Assembly: GCA_902778325.1 (NCBI GenBank)
Contig: CACYWZ010000014.1
Span: 1-48,714 of the forward strand
DNA length: 48,714 nucleotides
Origin: an uncultured Spirochaetaceae bacterium
GTDB lineage: Bacteria > Spirochaetota > Spirochaetia > Treponematales > Treponemataceae
Direction of reading: 5' to 3'
Each line of letters begins with the position of its first letter. The stretch's first letter is position 1. A model generated the notes under the pieces. That model was given only the letters and a program-made list of their open reading frames with translations. It was not told where the DNA came from and ran no database searches. This document shows positions 40,672 through 48,714 of the stretch, piece by piece. The translations under genes and the position numbers were made by a program.

Positions 40672-42858
40672 TTAATAAATGCTTCTGATTAGAGAGATAA
40701 GTGACGAGCCGCGGTTTTTCACGTCTGGAACTAAATCTGCTTTGACAGATTTTGAATCTGCGGCGTTTTCTCCTGCGACTTTCGCACCCTCTGCGTTTGC
40801 TGCTGGCACTGTGTCTTGCAATGCGGCTGTATTGTCGTTCACAACGACGTGAGCGCCTGAAAGCGTAAGCGATGACTTTGCTTTTTCGTCCGCATCTTCT
40901 GAAAGCGAAAGAAGCACAACTTCGTCTCCGATATTCAAGCGGTCATAAAAGCCCTTTCGCTTGAACTCGCCTTCAGAAATCTCTTCGCTTGTTGTTGTAA
41001 TAGTGAGATTTCCAAGAACGTCCTCATCGCGATAAATAAGCCCTCGCCCTGTGTCAGCAGTTCTGACTTTTCCCTCTTTCAAAACAACGAACGTCGAGCC
41101 GTTCATAATGCCTTCTGAGCGTCCAAGGTCAACAAGAAGTGTGTCACTGCTTCTGTTCAGGACTTTTCCTCGAACTGGCAAGATATCGAGAATTGACTGC
41201 CTGAACTTTCTCAGCGCAGAAGCCATCTTGTCGTTTCCTGTTCGATAGATATTGATTTTTGTGACCTCAGAGCCTGTTCGTGCTGAATAAACAACAGCGT
41301 CAATCGTAAACGTTCTGTCGTCTTCGTCGACTTTGAGCATTGCAAAATAATCGCGTCCTTCTTTTCGTGCAAGTGAATATGCTTCACCAAAGCCGTTAAC
41401 ACTTGCGCTTGCGGCTTCAACAACAGTTGTCGCAACACCAGAGAAAATGTCGGCAGCCATTTCAGCTGTTACTCGCTCTGCGTCAGGGTGCAGGAAATGT
41501 GCTGTTGACGGTGTGTAATAAAGAGCAATTCTCCAGCGGATTTTGTTCAAATAGAATGGCTGAACACTCCATTTTGCAGCTATTGAGTTTTTCATAAGTG
41601 ACTCAAGCGCTTCCATTGTGTCTGCGTTCTTTGTCAGTTCGTATTTTTGCTTGTCAGTAAGTTTTTCGTCTTCTGTTGTGTTCTTTTTCCTCTGTTCTTC
41701 GATGAACTTCAACTGAGAAAGATACATTTCATTGAAGCCGTCACGACTTAGCATTCGTGCAAATGCTGTTCTCGCCATTGAGTTCAATGGGTCGATTCTG
41801 AGCGCTCTTTGATACTCAAAGCGTGATTGAGGACCATCAAAGCGTCTTTCGTATTCTTTTGCACGACTGATGTGATAAAGTGCCCAGTTAGGTCTTCTTG
41901 TGTCTTCAATATCAACAGTTGATGTTATCAAAAGTTCAAGGGCTGCTCTCATCATTTCATCATATGGGTCTGCAATAACACCTTGCTCGAATGTTACAAC
42001 TGCGTCTTCAATATTGCCTTGCTGTCTTTGGCACAATCCTTTCAAATACCACGCTGATGCGCATTTTTTGTCACGTCCTATTCTGTAATCGCAAATATCG
42101 ATTGCTTCGCTATAGCGTTTTGATTCATATAAAATAGAAGCGAGGAGTTCGTATGCGTGGTCATAATCAGCCCGTATTTGTACTGCTGCTCGTGCCTGTC
42201 GCTCCGCATCGCTTAACTCTCCGTGTCGGGCAAGTATGTATGACGCCAAATAGTGAACAACTGCATCTCCTGAATGGACGCGAAGCGCTGTGTTGATATA
42301 TGAGCGTGCTGTGTCCCAATTGCCTTTCTCCATGCTGACAAGAGCAAGTGACAATAGCGCATTTCTGTTTGTTCTTTGTCGGTCAAGCGCTTGAAGATAA
42401 TATTTTTCTGCACCTGAAAGTGAGCCTGAGAAGAGGTCTAACTCAGCAAGACCAAAACGCGCTTCTACATCGTTTGGATACGAACTTAGGATTTTGTTGA
42501 AAATATCTCGTGCTTCATCAAATCTCGATAAAGCGATAAAAATCATTCCTTTGAGATTTTGGACGCTAGAATAATTGCGGGAATATTTTTCTGCTGACTC
42601 AAGATAAGAAAGCGCTAAATCATATTCGCCTAATTGATATGTGCAGAAAGAAAGATTAAACCAAGCATCTCCGTATGCACTGTTTTTTTGCAATGCCTCT
42701 TGATAGGCTTCAACGGCTCTGTACCAATTTTCATTGCATTGTGCAGAATAACCGTCGTTGTAATAATCTTGTGCGCTTTTTGCTGCTGAAAAAGCAGGTG
42801 TTCCAATGGCAAGGGCAAAAGCGAGAAAGCACCAAGCACTCTTTTTATATAAACCCAT
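40672..42858 (-). CDS. Exported TPR-repeat protein
   Basis: This 728-residue protein has a signal peptide ending PAFSAAK. About eleven tetratricopeptide repeats fill residues 25-370 (NWYRAVEAYQEALQKN, EYDLALSYLESAEKYS, RFDEARDIFNKILSSYPND, and so on). The region about 420-560 is of unknown fold. Near 575-660 a beta domain (GKVLNRSSDTLLVDLGRSEGIMNGSTFVVLKEG) resembles the C-terminal domain of FlgT and related periplasmic proteins. A periplasmic scaffold or flagellar/envelope assembly role is possible but not shown. GGGGGA precedes the ATG. The start overlaps the stop of the upstream CBS-protein gene, so the two are co-translated. Confidence 0.8.
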   Translation of the reverse strand: MGLYKKSAWCFLAFALAIGTPAFSAAKSAQDYYNDGYSAQCNENWYRAVEAYQEALQKNSAYGDAWFNLSFCTYQLGEYDLALSYLESAEKYSRNYSSVQNLKGMIFIALSRFDEARDIFNKILSSYPNDVEARFGLAELDLFSGSLSGAEKYYLQALDRQRTNRNALLSLALVSMEKGNWDTARSYINTALRVHSGDAVVHYLASYILARHGELSDAERQARAAVQIRADYDHAYELLASILYESKRYSEAIDICDYRIGRDKKCASAWYLKGLCQRQQGNIEDAVVTFEQGVIADPYDEMMRAALELLITSTVDIEDTRRPNWALYHISRAKEYERRFDGPQSRFEYQRALRIDPLNSMARTAFARMLSRDGFNEMYLSQLKFIEEQRKKNTTEDEKLTDKQKYELTKNADTMEALESLMKNSIAAKWSVQPFYLNKIRWRIALYYTPSTAHFLHPDAERVTAEMAADIFSGVATTVVEAASASVNGFGEAYSLARKEGRDYFAMLKVDEDDRTFTIDAVVYSARTGSEVTKINIYRTGNDKMASALRKFRQSILDILPVRGKVLNRSSDTLLVDLGRSEGIMNGSTFVVLKEGKVRTADTGRGLIYRDEDVLGNLTITTTSEEISEGEFKRKGFYDRLNIGDEVVLLSLSEDADEKAKSSLTLSGAHVVVNDNTAALQDTVPAANAEGAKVAGENAADSKSVKADLVPDVKNRGSSLISLIRSIY

Positions 42859-43682
42859 TATTTTCCCCCGTCATTATTATCGGCAGAATTATGTCGGATA
42901 ACCTTTATTACGTTTATGCGGTGTCCTTCCATATCTTGCACGATAAAATCAAAGTCTTTCCAAGAAACTTTTTCGAATCTTACAGGTATTTTTCCAAACA
43001 AATCGAACACGAAACCTCCAAGTGTGTCAAACTCCTCAACTGGAAGGTTTGCATTTAGCGTTTCGTTAAAATCATCGAGGTCAATACGAGCCTCACAAAG
43101 CCACATATTTTCGCCTGCATCTTCTATGGTTGGCTTTTCGTTGTCGAACTCGTCTTGAATATCACCAACAATTTCCTCGATGATGTCTTCCATACAGACG
43201 ATTCCGCTTACACCTCCATATTCATCGATTGCAATAGCAATATGAAGATGATTGCGCTTGAACTCACGCAAAAGGCTATCAATGCGTTTTGTTTCGGGAA
43301 TAAAATACGCTTTTCTGATTATTTTGTTAAAATCAACACTTTCGTGTTTTGAAAACGCATTTATCAAATCTTTTACATAAAGAACACCGACAACGTTATC
43401 AACTGACTCGCTGTAAACAGGAAAACGGCTGTGTCCACTTTCCGCGATTTTTACCAGCAATTCGTCCTGTGATGTATCAATCGAAAGAAAATCAACGTCA
43501 ATTCTCGGAATCATAACCTCTTTCACTGTTGTTTGAGAAAGGTCTTCGATACCGCGTATCATATCTTTCTTGTCTTTGTTTAGTGCAGCTTCAAGATTAG
43601 AACTGTCAGAAGAAGCCGAAGAATCATCGGACACTGATTTTGTGTCATCTTCTTTGCTCTTCCCGAAATTAAATAACCCCAT
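42858..43682 (-). CDS. CBS-domain protein of the HlyC/CorC family
   Basis: This soluble 274-residue protein has an acidic Ser-rich N-terminus, a CBS pair (TVKEVMIPRIDVDFLSID, then HSRFPVYSESVDNVVGVLYVKDLINAF, then HLHIAIAIDEYGGVSGIVCMEDIIEEIVGDIQDEFD), and a C-terminal transporter-associated CorC_HlyC domain (DTLGGFVFDLFGKIPV). There is no membrane DUF21 part, so it is the CorC type linked to Mg2+/Co2+ efflux or ybeY function. GAGGAAG precedes the ATG. The order phoH, HD protein, ybeY, CBS protein is a widely conserved cluster. Confidence 0.88.
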   Translation of the reverse strand: MGLFNFGKSKEDDTKSVSDDSSASSDSSNLEAALNKDKKDMIRGIEDLSQTTVKEVMIPRIDVDFLSIDTSQDELLVKIAESGHSRFPVYSESVDNVVGVLYVKDLINAFSKHESVDFNKIIRKAYFIPETKRIDSLLREFKRNHLHIAIAIDEYGGVSGIVCMEDIIEEIVGDIQDEFDNEKPTIEDAGENMWLCEARIDLDDFNETLNANLPVEEFDTLGGFVFDLFGKIPVRFEKVSWKDFDFIVQDMEGHRINVIKVIRHNSADNNDGGK

Positions 43683-43741
43683 TTATCTTCCTCAATTTAT
43701 AAAAAATATGTCATTACTTGAAAAACAATGTAAAGACATAC

Positions 43742-44221
43742 TTATATTATTTTATATTCGGCAAATTTCTTCAAAGTCTTTTCTTGTAAAGCAAGCATTT
43801 CGTCTTTTGGTTCAATTCCACTTTCAACGTGTTCGTCTCCGTGGTCATAGCCGTTAAGGTGCAAAAGCCCGTGAAGCAAAAGACGTTTTAATTCATCGTT
43901 TTCGCTAACACCAAAATATTCTGCATTTTTTGGAAGAGTATCAAGGCTTATGATAATATCGCCTGCAGAAAACCACTTCTCTCCGTCTTCGTCTGTGTAT
44001 TCTTCTCCGTTTTCAAACGAAAGCACATCTGTTGGATTATCAATTTCTCGATATTGTTTGTTGAGCGATTGGATAAAAGGGTCTGAGCAAAACATAATAC
44101 TTACTTCTTCATCATCATATCCTATTTCGTTGATGACAAGATTCATATACGGCTCAACGCGTGATATCCATTCAGGTTCTTGAAGTCCTTCTTCCATTGA
44201 AATAAAAAATCTATTAGCCAT
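43742..44221 (-). CDS. ybeY: Endoribonuclease YbeY (16S rRNA maturation)
   Basis: YbeY is a zinc endoribonuclease that matures the 16S rRNA 3' end and takes part in ribosome quality control. The start is set at ATG 44221 (MANRFFISMEEGLQEPEW); the longer frame to 44359 runs inside the upstream gene. The 159-residue protein has SLNKQYREIDNPTDVLSFE and the zinc motif HGLLHLNGYDHGDEH. Its start overlaps the stop of the HD-protein gene by eight bases. Confidence 0.94.
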   Translation of the reverse strand: MANRFFISMEEGLQEPEWISRVEPYMNLVINEIGYDDEEVSIMFCSDPFIQSLNKQYREIDNPTDVLSFENGEEYTDEDGEKWFSAGDIIISLDTLPKNAEYFGVSENDELKRLLLHGLLHLNGYDHGDEHVESGIEPKDEMLALQEKTLKKFAEYKII

Positions 44222-45935
44222 TTTTTCCCTCGTCTTCGTTATTTTGAGCGCCTGAAACATTCTGCGCTGGTTGTGAAATTGGAGCGCTTGTGTCTTCTCC
44301 GTCTTTTTGTCCTGGATATTTAATTCTTGAATGATAGTATCCCGCAAGAATTTGGACAAAAGAATCTTTTATCTTTTTCAAATCTTTGAATGTTAGCGGA
44401 CAGTTGTCTAGTTGTCTTTCAGCATTTACTTTTTTGTCAATTAAACTCTGTATAAAACTGTCCAAGCGCGAAACAGAAGGTTTGTCAAGCGATTTGCAAG
44501 CCGCTTCTACAGTATCTGCGAGCATAACGATACCGCTTTCTTTTGTTGAAGGAAGATTTCCGTAATATGAATAATCTTCTTCGCGGACATTTGGGTCTTC
44601 TTTCTTTGCTTTTTCATAAAACCATCTCACAACAGAGTTTCCGTGATGCTCTGAAATGATTTTTATAACAGCCGCTGGCAAATGTTGCTCTGTTGCTTTT
44701 TCTACGCTCAATTTCACATGCGTTCTGATTATCGTAAGCGAAAGCGAAGGATTTAAATCATCGTGAGGGTTTCCGTCTTGCTGGTTTTCAGTAAAATAAT
44801 CGCTGTGATCCATCTTGCCAATATCGTGATAATAGGCGGCAACACGCGCAAGAAGTGCATTTGCGCCGACTTGGCGGCAAGCATTTTCCGCAAGTTGCGC
44901 GACCATAATGCTGTGCTGGTACGTGCCGCTTGCTGTGACGCAAAGATTTTTCAAGAGCGGGGTATTTGTATCGCTCAAATCCATCAAGCGGAAAACGCTT
45001 GCTGTATTCAAAAGCGATTCAAGAGGCGTGATGAAGCCAAGAGCGAGGATGCCTGAAATGAAGCCGTTCAGAGCAACACCGATAAGTACAAAAAAAGCAT
45101 CAGAGAAATTGTCATTGTAAATGATTTTCAGCACGGACATAAAGACCATATTGAGAAAACTCAAAATCAACGAAGAGAAAACCATATCGGTTCTTTTCTC
45201 GATTTTTCGCACAATTCTTGATGAGGCAATTCCTGAAGAGAGCGTAAACAAACAAGGAACAATTTGAAACCCTGCAGCTGCATAAACAATCATTGCTGAA
45301 ACAATTGAAAAATAAACTGCGGAAGTCTGTCCATATAAAATAGCAATCAGAAACACACAGAAAGATGATGGAATCAGAATCGGAATTGTGTAAATTGATG
45401 TGAAAAAGTGAAGTTTGCCGCCAAAAACTGTGCAAGCATAAATAAAGACAAGGAAAACTCCTTGCAAAACGAGTTCAGACATTTCAACATCGCGTTTTAA
45501 AAGAACAGGGGTAAACAAAAAGAAGTAGAACACAAATATGAGCAACAGCAAAAGCTCTCTGTCTGCAAACGCTCTGTAATCAACATAAGAAGGTGCTTCT
45601 GCAAGTTTTTTGAGCTTGCTGTATTCCTCGGCGGTAATCTTAAATCCTTTGTGGATTATCCGCTCTCCTTCCTGAATGCTAACAGGATTTGCAATATCTG
45701 GCTCAAGTGTTGTTCTTGCAAATATATTGCGGTCTGCAATAGCGCCCTCTTCAAAATCTTCAAGCCTAAATGATTCGACTGTTTCAGAAGTTGAAGTGTC
45801 TGCAAAGTTTAGTGCTGAAACTGCTGCGAAAAAAACAATAAATGCAATCAAAAGCACTTTATGCTCTTTCACAAATCTTTCGCTAACTTCCAAAAGATTT
45901 TGAAAAATACTCTTTTTACTGTCCTGCATACTCAT
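44214..45935 (-). CDS. 7TM-HD phosphohydrolase (PgpH type)
   Basis: This 573-residue membrane protein has an N-terminal helix (about 28-45), an outer segment of about 80 residues, seven transmembrane helices (about 128-300), and a cytoplasmic HD domain (SGTYQHSIMVAQLAENA, ARVAAYYHDIGKMDHSDYF, IISEHHGNSVVRWFY, GIVMLADTVEAACKSLDKPS). Relatives such as Listeria PgpH degrade cyclic di-AMP, so this may control that messenger. The tail is Gln/Glu-rich. It overlaps phoH upstream by 20 bases and ybeY downstream by eight. Confidence 0.9.
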   Translation of the reverse strand: MSMQDSKKSIFQNLLEVSERFVKEHKVLLIAFIVFFAAVSALNFADTSTSETVESFRLEDFEEGAIADRNIFARTTLEPDIANPVSIQEGERIIHKGFKITAEEYSKLKKLAEAPSYVDYRAFADRELLLLLIFVFYFFLFTPVLLKRDVEMSELVLQGVFLVFIYACTVFGGKLHFFTSIYTIPILIPSSFCVFLIAILYGQTSAVYFSIVSAMIVYAAAGFQIVPCLFTLSSGIASSRIVRKIEKRTDMVFSSLILSFLNMVFMSVLKIIYNDNFSDAFFVLIGVALNGFISGILALGFITPLESLLNTASVFRLMDLSDTNTPLLKNLCVTASGTYQHSIMVAQLAENACRQVGANALLARVAAYYHDIGKMDHSDYFTENQQDGNPHDDLNPSLSLTIIRTHVKLSVEKATEQHLPAAVIKIISEHHGNSVVRWFYEKAKKEDPNVREEDYSYYGNLPSTKESGIVMLADTVEAACKSLDKPSVSRLDSFIQSLIDKKVNAERQLDNCPLTFKDLKKIKDSFVQILAGYYHSRIKYPGQKDGEDTSAPISQPAQNVSGAQNNEDEGKNG

Positions 45936-46869
45936 ACGCCTGTACTATTTTCTTCACCAAAGGATTTCTCACCACGTCATCACTTGTGAGTCTCATTATC
46001 TTTATTTCGGATATTTTTGAGAGTAACTCCATAGCCTGAATCAATCCTGATGGAACTCTTGACGGCAAATCTACTTGCGTGACATCACCGGTGACGAACA
46101 CTTTTGAATCTTCGCCCATGCGAGTGAGAAACATTTTCATCTGTTCCCGCGTTGTGTTTTGCGCCTCGTCCAAAATTATGACGCTGTTGTTTATTGTTCG
46201 GCCTCGCATATACGCAAGAGGCGCAATCTCGATAACGCCAGATTCCGACAATCGCTTTACAGTCTCGCGAGGCAAAAGCGTATTCATCGCATCATAAAGA
46301 GGACGCAGATAAGGATTTATCTTGTCCTCCAAATCGCCTGGAAGAAAGCCCAAATTTTCACCAGCCTCGACAACAGGGCGAGTCAAAACAATGCCGTTTT
46401 TTTTGTGCGTCAAAACTTCCCAAAGCGCCTCTGCCATCGCAAGATACGTTTTTCCGCTTCCAGCAGGACCTTCTGCAAAAACGATATCATAAGAACGAAG
46501 AGCGCTCATTAACGCTGCTTGATTTGCTGTTTTGGGAAGAATTTTCTTCAGACTGCCAGGAATATTTATCGAAACGGCTGAAAGAGAAGTGCCTTTCAAG
46601 TTCAAAATAGAATGGATAATATCGCCGTCGTTGCCGTCTGCAATTTCGTCTGAAAGACGGTCGATTATAAAACGGAACTTATCAGTGATTTCCTTGTCAT
46701 CATTTTCAATAGAAATCTCATTGCCTGTGCAAAAAACACTGACGCCCAAATGCTCTTCAATGAGTTTCAAGTTGCTGTCATTTGTGCCGCAAATGCTCTT
46801 TAATACATCTGCTTCAGGCACTACAATCGTATAAGCCACAAAAACCTTCGCTTTATTATTGTTTAACAT
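45916..46869 (-). CDS. phoH: PhoH-family ATPase/RNA-binding protein
   Basis: The TTG-initiated frame extends to 46896, but the ATG at 46869 (MLNNNKAKVFVAYTIVVPEAD) is the likely start, giving 317 residues. An N-terminal KH-like part is followed by the PhoH core: TANQAALMSALRSYDIVFAEG, Walker A GPAGSGKTYLAM, GIVLTRPVVEAGENLGFLPGD, PLAYMRGRTINNSVIILDEAQN (Walker B) and FVTGDVTQVDLP. PhoH proteins of this type act with YbeY in RNA metabolism. It heads the phoH, HD, ybeY block and is divergent from neuB. Confidence 0.92.
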   Translation of the reverse strand: MLNNNKAKVFVAYTIVVPEADVLKSICGTNDSNLKLIEEHLGVSVFCTGNEISIENDDKEITDKFRFIIDRLSDEIADGNDGDIIHSILNLKGTSLSAVSINIPGSLKKILPKTANQAALMSALRSYDIVFAEGPAGSGKTYLAMAEALWEVLTHKKNGIVLTRPVVEAGENLGFLPGDLEDKINPYLRPLYDAMNTLLPRETVKRLSESGVIEIAPLAYMRGRTINNSVIILDEAQNTTREQMKMFLTRMGEDSKVFVTGDVTQVDLPSRVPSGLIQAMELLSKISEIKIMRLTSDDVVRNPLVKKIVQAYEYAGQ

Positions 46870-46889
46870 TGTAATGTCAAAGACATCGT

Positions 46890-46919
46890 TTGACAAGGCT
46901 TATGCTTTGCTAATATACT
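46890..46919 (+). promoter_or_regulatory. neuB promoter, near-leaderless
   Basis: TTGACA (46890-46895), 18 bases, then TATACT (46914-46919). The ATG is at 46929, with no Shine-Dalgarno sequence, so the leader would be about three bases. Confidence 0.5.
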
Positions 46920-46928
46920 TTTTGCATT

Positions 46929-48050
46929 ATGATTATAGCAGAGATTGGAACGGCTCATGGTTCGTCGCTTGAAAAAGCGAAAGAGTTGATTGACGGCGCT
47001 GCAAAAGCAGGTGCGGACGCTGTCAAGTTTCAGTGGGTTTACGCTGATGAAATATTGCATCAGAACACAGGCTTTGTTTTGCTTCCCGGCGGCAAGATTC
47101 CGCTTTACGACAGATTCAGGCAGCTGGAAATGAGCGCGGATTTTTTTGCATCCGCCCGCGATTACGCTCATTCAAAAAATATGCTGTTTGCTTGCTCCCC
47201 GTTTGGTGTGAGAAGCCTTAAGGAACTCATTGAAATAAAGCCCGATATTATAAAAATTGCTTCTCCTGAATTAAATCATTTTCCAATGCTTGAGGCTCTC
47301 AAAAGCGCAATCGACAATGGACTTGAGACCCCAGTCGTGATTTCTTCGGGAGTCTCAAAACTTGGCGACATCGAAAAAGCGCTCGATGTTCTCGATTTTG
47401 ATTCTGAGAGCGAAAGTGCGAAGCAATTCACTCTTCTTCATTGCATCACAAGTTATCCGGCTCCTGAAAGCGAATACAATGTCCGCCTCGTGAAGACGCT
47501 CAAAGATATTTTTGGCATAAACACTGGCATCAGCGACCACAGCCTTGACCCTGTTCTTGTTCCAGTGCTGTCGACCGTGATGGGCGGGACTTGCATCGAA
47601 AAGCACATCACCTTGAGCAAGAAAACAGACGGTCTTGACGACCCTGTAGCGCTTGAAATCGATGAGTTTTCGAATATGGTTTACAGCGTCAATCAGACAA
47701 AAGCCATTTTGAAGCGCTATGGCGAGGAAGAAGGCGCGAGAATCGCGATAAAGCAGATGCAAGATTTGTATGGCGAGGAGAAAGTCCGAAGTGTTCTTGG
47801 CTCTGGCGTGAAGCGACTTGCGAAAAGCGAGAGCGCAAATTACGGCAGAACGAACCGCTCGCTCCATTTTTTGCACGATATGAAAAAAGGCGAAATCATA
47901 AAAGAGAGCGACATCGCAGTTTTGCGGACTGAAAAAGTTCTGACGCCCGGGCTTTCTCCTGAATATCTTTCGACCGTCGTCGGCTGTGTTTTGACAAGCG
48001 ATGTTTCTAGCGGAAGCGGCGTTGAGTGGGGAAACTTGCTGTCGAAATGA
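46929..48050 (+). CDS. neuB: N-acylneuraminate (sialic-type acid) synthase
   Basis: NeuB-family enzymes condense phosphoenolpyruvate with a 6-carbon amino sugar to make sialic, legionaminic or pseudaminic acids for surface glycans. The 373-residue protein has AEIGTAHGSSLEKAKELIDGA, AGADAVKFQWVYADE, FACSPFGVRSLKEL, PDIIKIASPELNHFP, VISSGVSKLGDIEKAL, LLHCITSYPAPESEYN, TGISDHSLDP, and TCIEKHITLSKKTDGLDDP. A C-terminal SAF (antifreeze-like) domain follows (MKKGEIIKESDIAVLRTEKVLTPGL). Which acid is made cannot be told. No other pathway gene is in the window. Array E follows 17 bases after its stop. Confidence 0.92.
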   Translation: MIIAEIGTAHGSSLEKAKELIDGAAKAGADAVKFQWVYADEILHQNTGFVLLPGGKIPLYDRFRQLEMSADFFASARDYAHSKNMLFACSPFGVRSLKELIEIKPDIIKIASPELNHFPMLEALKSAIDNGLETPVVISSGVSKLGDIEKALDVLDFDSESESAKQFTLLHCITSYPAPESEYNVRLVKTLKDIFGINTGISDHSLDPVLVPVLSTVMGGTCIEKHITLSKKTDGLDDPVALEIDEFSNMVYSVNQTKAILKRYGEEEGARIAIKQMQDLYGEEKVRSVLGSGVKRLAKSESANYGRTNRSLHFLHDMKKGEIIKESDIAVLRTEKVLTPGLSPEYLSTVVGCVLTSDVSSGSGVEWGNLLSK

Positions 48051-48067
48051 CGCTCATCTCCTTTTGC

Positions 48068-48345
48068 GTTGCAGCAGTTCAACGGCCTTAAACAAAATTT
48101 TTTTAGCCGTTGCAGGAGTTCAACGGTGCCAAATTTAAAATTTTTGCGTTTTGCAGCAGTTCAACGGCGTCAAACAAAATTTTTTTAGCTGTTGCAGTAG
48201 TTCAACGACGCCAAATTTAAAATTTTTGTGTTTTGCAGCAGTTCAACGGCCTTAAACAAAATGTTTTTAGCCGTTGCAGGAGTTCAACGGTGCCAGATTC
48301 AAAATTTTTGCGTTTTGCAGTAGTGCAACGGCCTTTTTCGCAAAA
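48068..48345. repeat. Tandem array E: seven 41-bp units in alternating types
   Basis: Units start at 48068, 48109, 48150, 48191, 48232, 48273 and 48314, all exactly 41 bp apart. Each has GTTGCAG-(CAG/GAG/TAG)-TTCAACGG, with GTTG/CAAC as inverted arms (CCGTTG/CAACGG in some units), then an A-rich and T7-type stretch. Odd units carry CTTAAACAAAATTTTTTTAG and even units CCAAATTTAAAATTTTTGCG, so the true period is 82 bp. It fills the gap between neuB and a GNAT gene. Confidence 0.92.
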
Positions 48346-48449
48346 AAAAATTGCATTGCTGATTTTTCTTGCGATTACTATATAATATTGAGTGTGGGGT
48401 CAAAGATTTTTTCATCAAAGAGTTTTTGAGAAGATAAGGAGCAAAGATA

Positions 48450-48714
48450 ATGTTTGATGTGAGAATTGCGAAGAAAGAAGAAATCGATGATTTGATGACT
48501 CTTCGCTTCGAGATGCTTCGTGCCACAAATGATTTGGAGACAGATTTTGAGTTTGACGAGGATTTTGTGAAAAGCACTCGCGAGTATTTCCTTACGGGCG
48601 ACACGATGACGGTTTTCGCTCTTTGTGACGGGGAAATCGCAGGGTGCTCCTCGCTCAGTTTTTTTTGCGAAATGCCGACTTTCAAGCATCCTCTTGGAAA
48701 AACTGCGAAACTGC
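48450..48714 (+). CDS. GNAT-family N-acetyltransferase, N-terminal part
   Basis: The frame starts at ATG 48450 with AAGGAG upstream (48436-48441) and runs off the window after 88 codons. It reads MFDVRIAKKEEIDDLMTLRFEML, then YFLTGDTMTVFALCDGEIAGCSSLSFF. This is the GNAT pattern: residues that begin an 'IRxAxxxDxxxLxxLR' helix and the strand pair before the acetyl-CoA site. The acetyl-CoA loop lies beyond the edge, so the substrate and completeness are unknown. TATAAT at 48381-48386 may be its -10 box. Confidence 0.7.
   Translation, partial: MFDVRIAKKEEIDDLMTLRFEMLRATNDLETDFEFDEDFVKSTREYFLTGDTMTVFALCDGEIAGCSSLSFFCEMPTFKHPLGKTAKL

Noticed and set aside
38597-48345. The regular repeat-spacer look of arrays A, D and E as CRISPR arrays
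   Set aside because: Cores are only 13-18 bases, intervals between them are partly conserved between units, periods are 41-42 bp, and no cas gene is in the window.

Overview
The window comes from a spirochaete, most likely a Treponema of the host-associated or rumen type. The evidence is the linked division and flagellar cluster (rsmH-ftsL-murF-ftsW-ftsQ-ftsA-ftsZ-xerC-TPR lipoprotein-dprA-topA-xerD-hslVU-flgB-flgC-fliE), a pair of FlaA-type flagellar sheath proteins beside a class II aldolase gene, a FadL-type outer-membrane protein, many short lipoprotein signal peptides, and the block phoH-7TM-HD-ybeY-CBS.

Layout. 1-1.5 kb is a scrambled accessory patch: two copies of a segment carrying the tail of a PIN-domain (VapC-like) toxin gene plus a terminator, and tails of two minus-strand genes. 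1.5-8.7 kb holds a lipoprotein with a G9 tract, a MATE exporter, an FtsH-like ATPase without a protease domain coupled to a Na/Pi-type transporter, and a small membrane protein. 9.1-12.4 kb is a sugar ABC importer (binding protein and two permeases, no ATPase). 12.8-13.8 kb is fba. 14.1-32.4 kb is the flaA pair and the long division, recombination, protease and flagellar basal-body cluster. 32.4-37 kb has tRNA-Leu, a TatD hydrolase, a FadL-like protein and a solute-binding lipoprotein. 37.1-38.6 kb is tyrS with a Tyr-codon leader peptide and terminator, and an in-frame stop at codon 21. 38.9-46.9 kb has a GH43-like protein missing catalytic residues, a TPR protein and the phoH block. 46.9 kb to the end has neuB, a repeat array and the start of a GNAT acetyltransferase.

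The most unusual feature is a set of five intergenic tandem arrays (4.85-5.08, 12.52-12.73, 33.74-33.93, 38.60-38.82 and 48.07-48.34 kb). Each has its own sequence, but all share a 41-42 bp or 21 bp period, and each lies just 3' of a plus-strand gene. Three have a small inverted repeat at the heart of each unit, and two contain or end in a terminator-like hairpin. They look like one class of 3'-end element with locus-private sequence.

Two other points stand out. tyrS appears to be under ribosome-mediated attenuation (leader peptide with Tyr-Leu-Tyr-Tyr, then an intrinsic terminator), yet its reading frame is cut by a TAA. Several genes without a Shine-Dalgarno sequence start within a few bases of the predicted transcription start, so leaderless mRNAs seem common. 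All functional assignments rest on reading the sequence; no searches were run.
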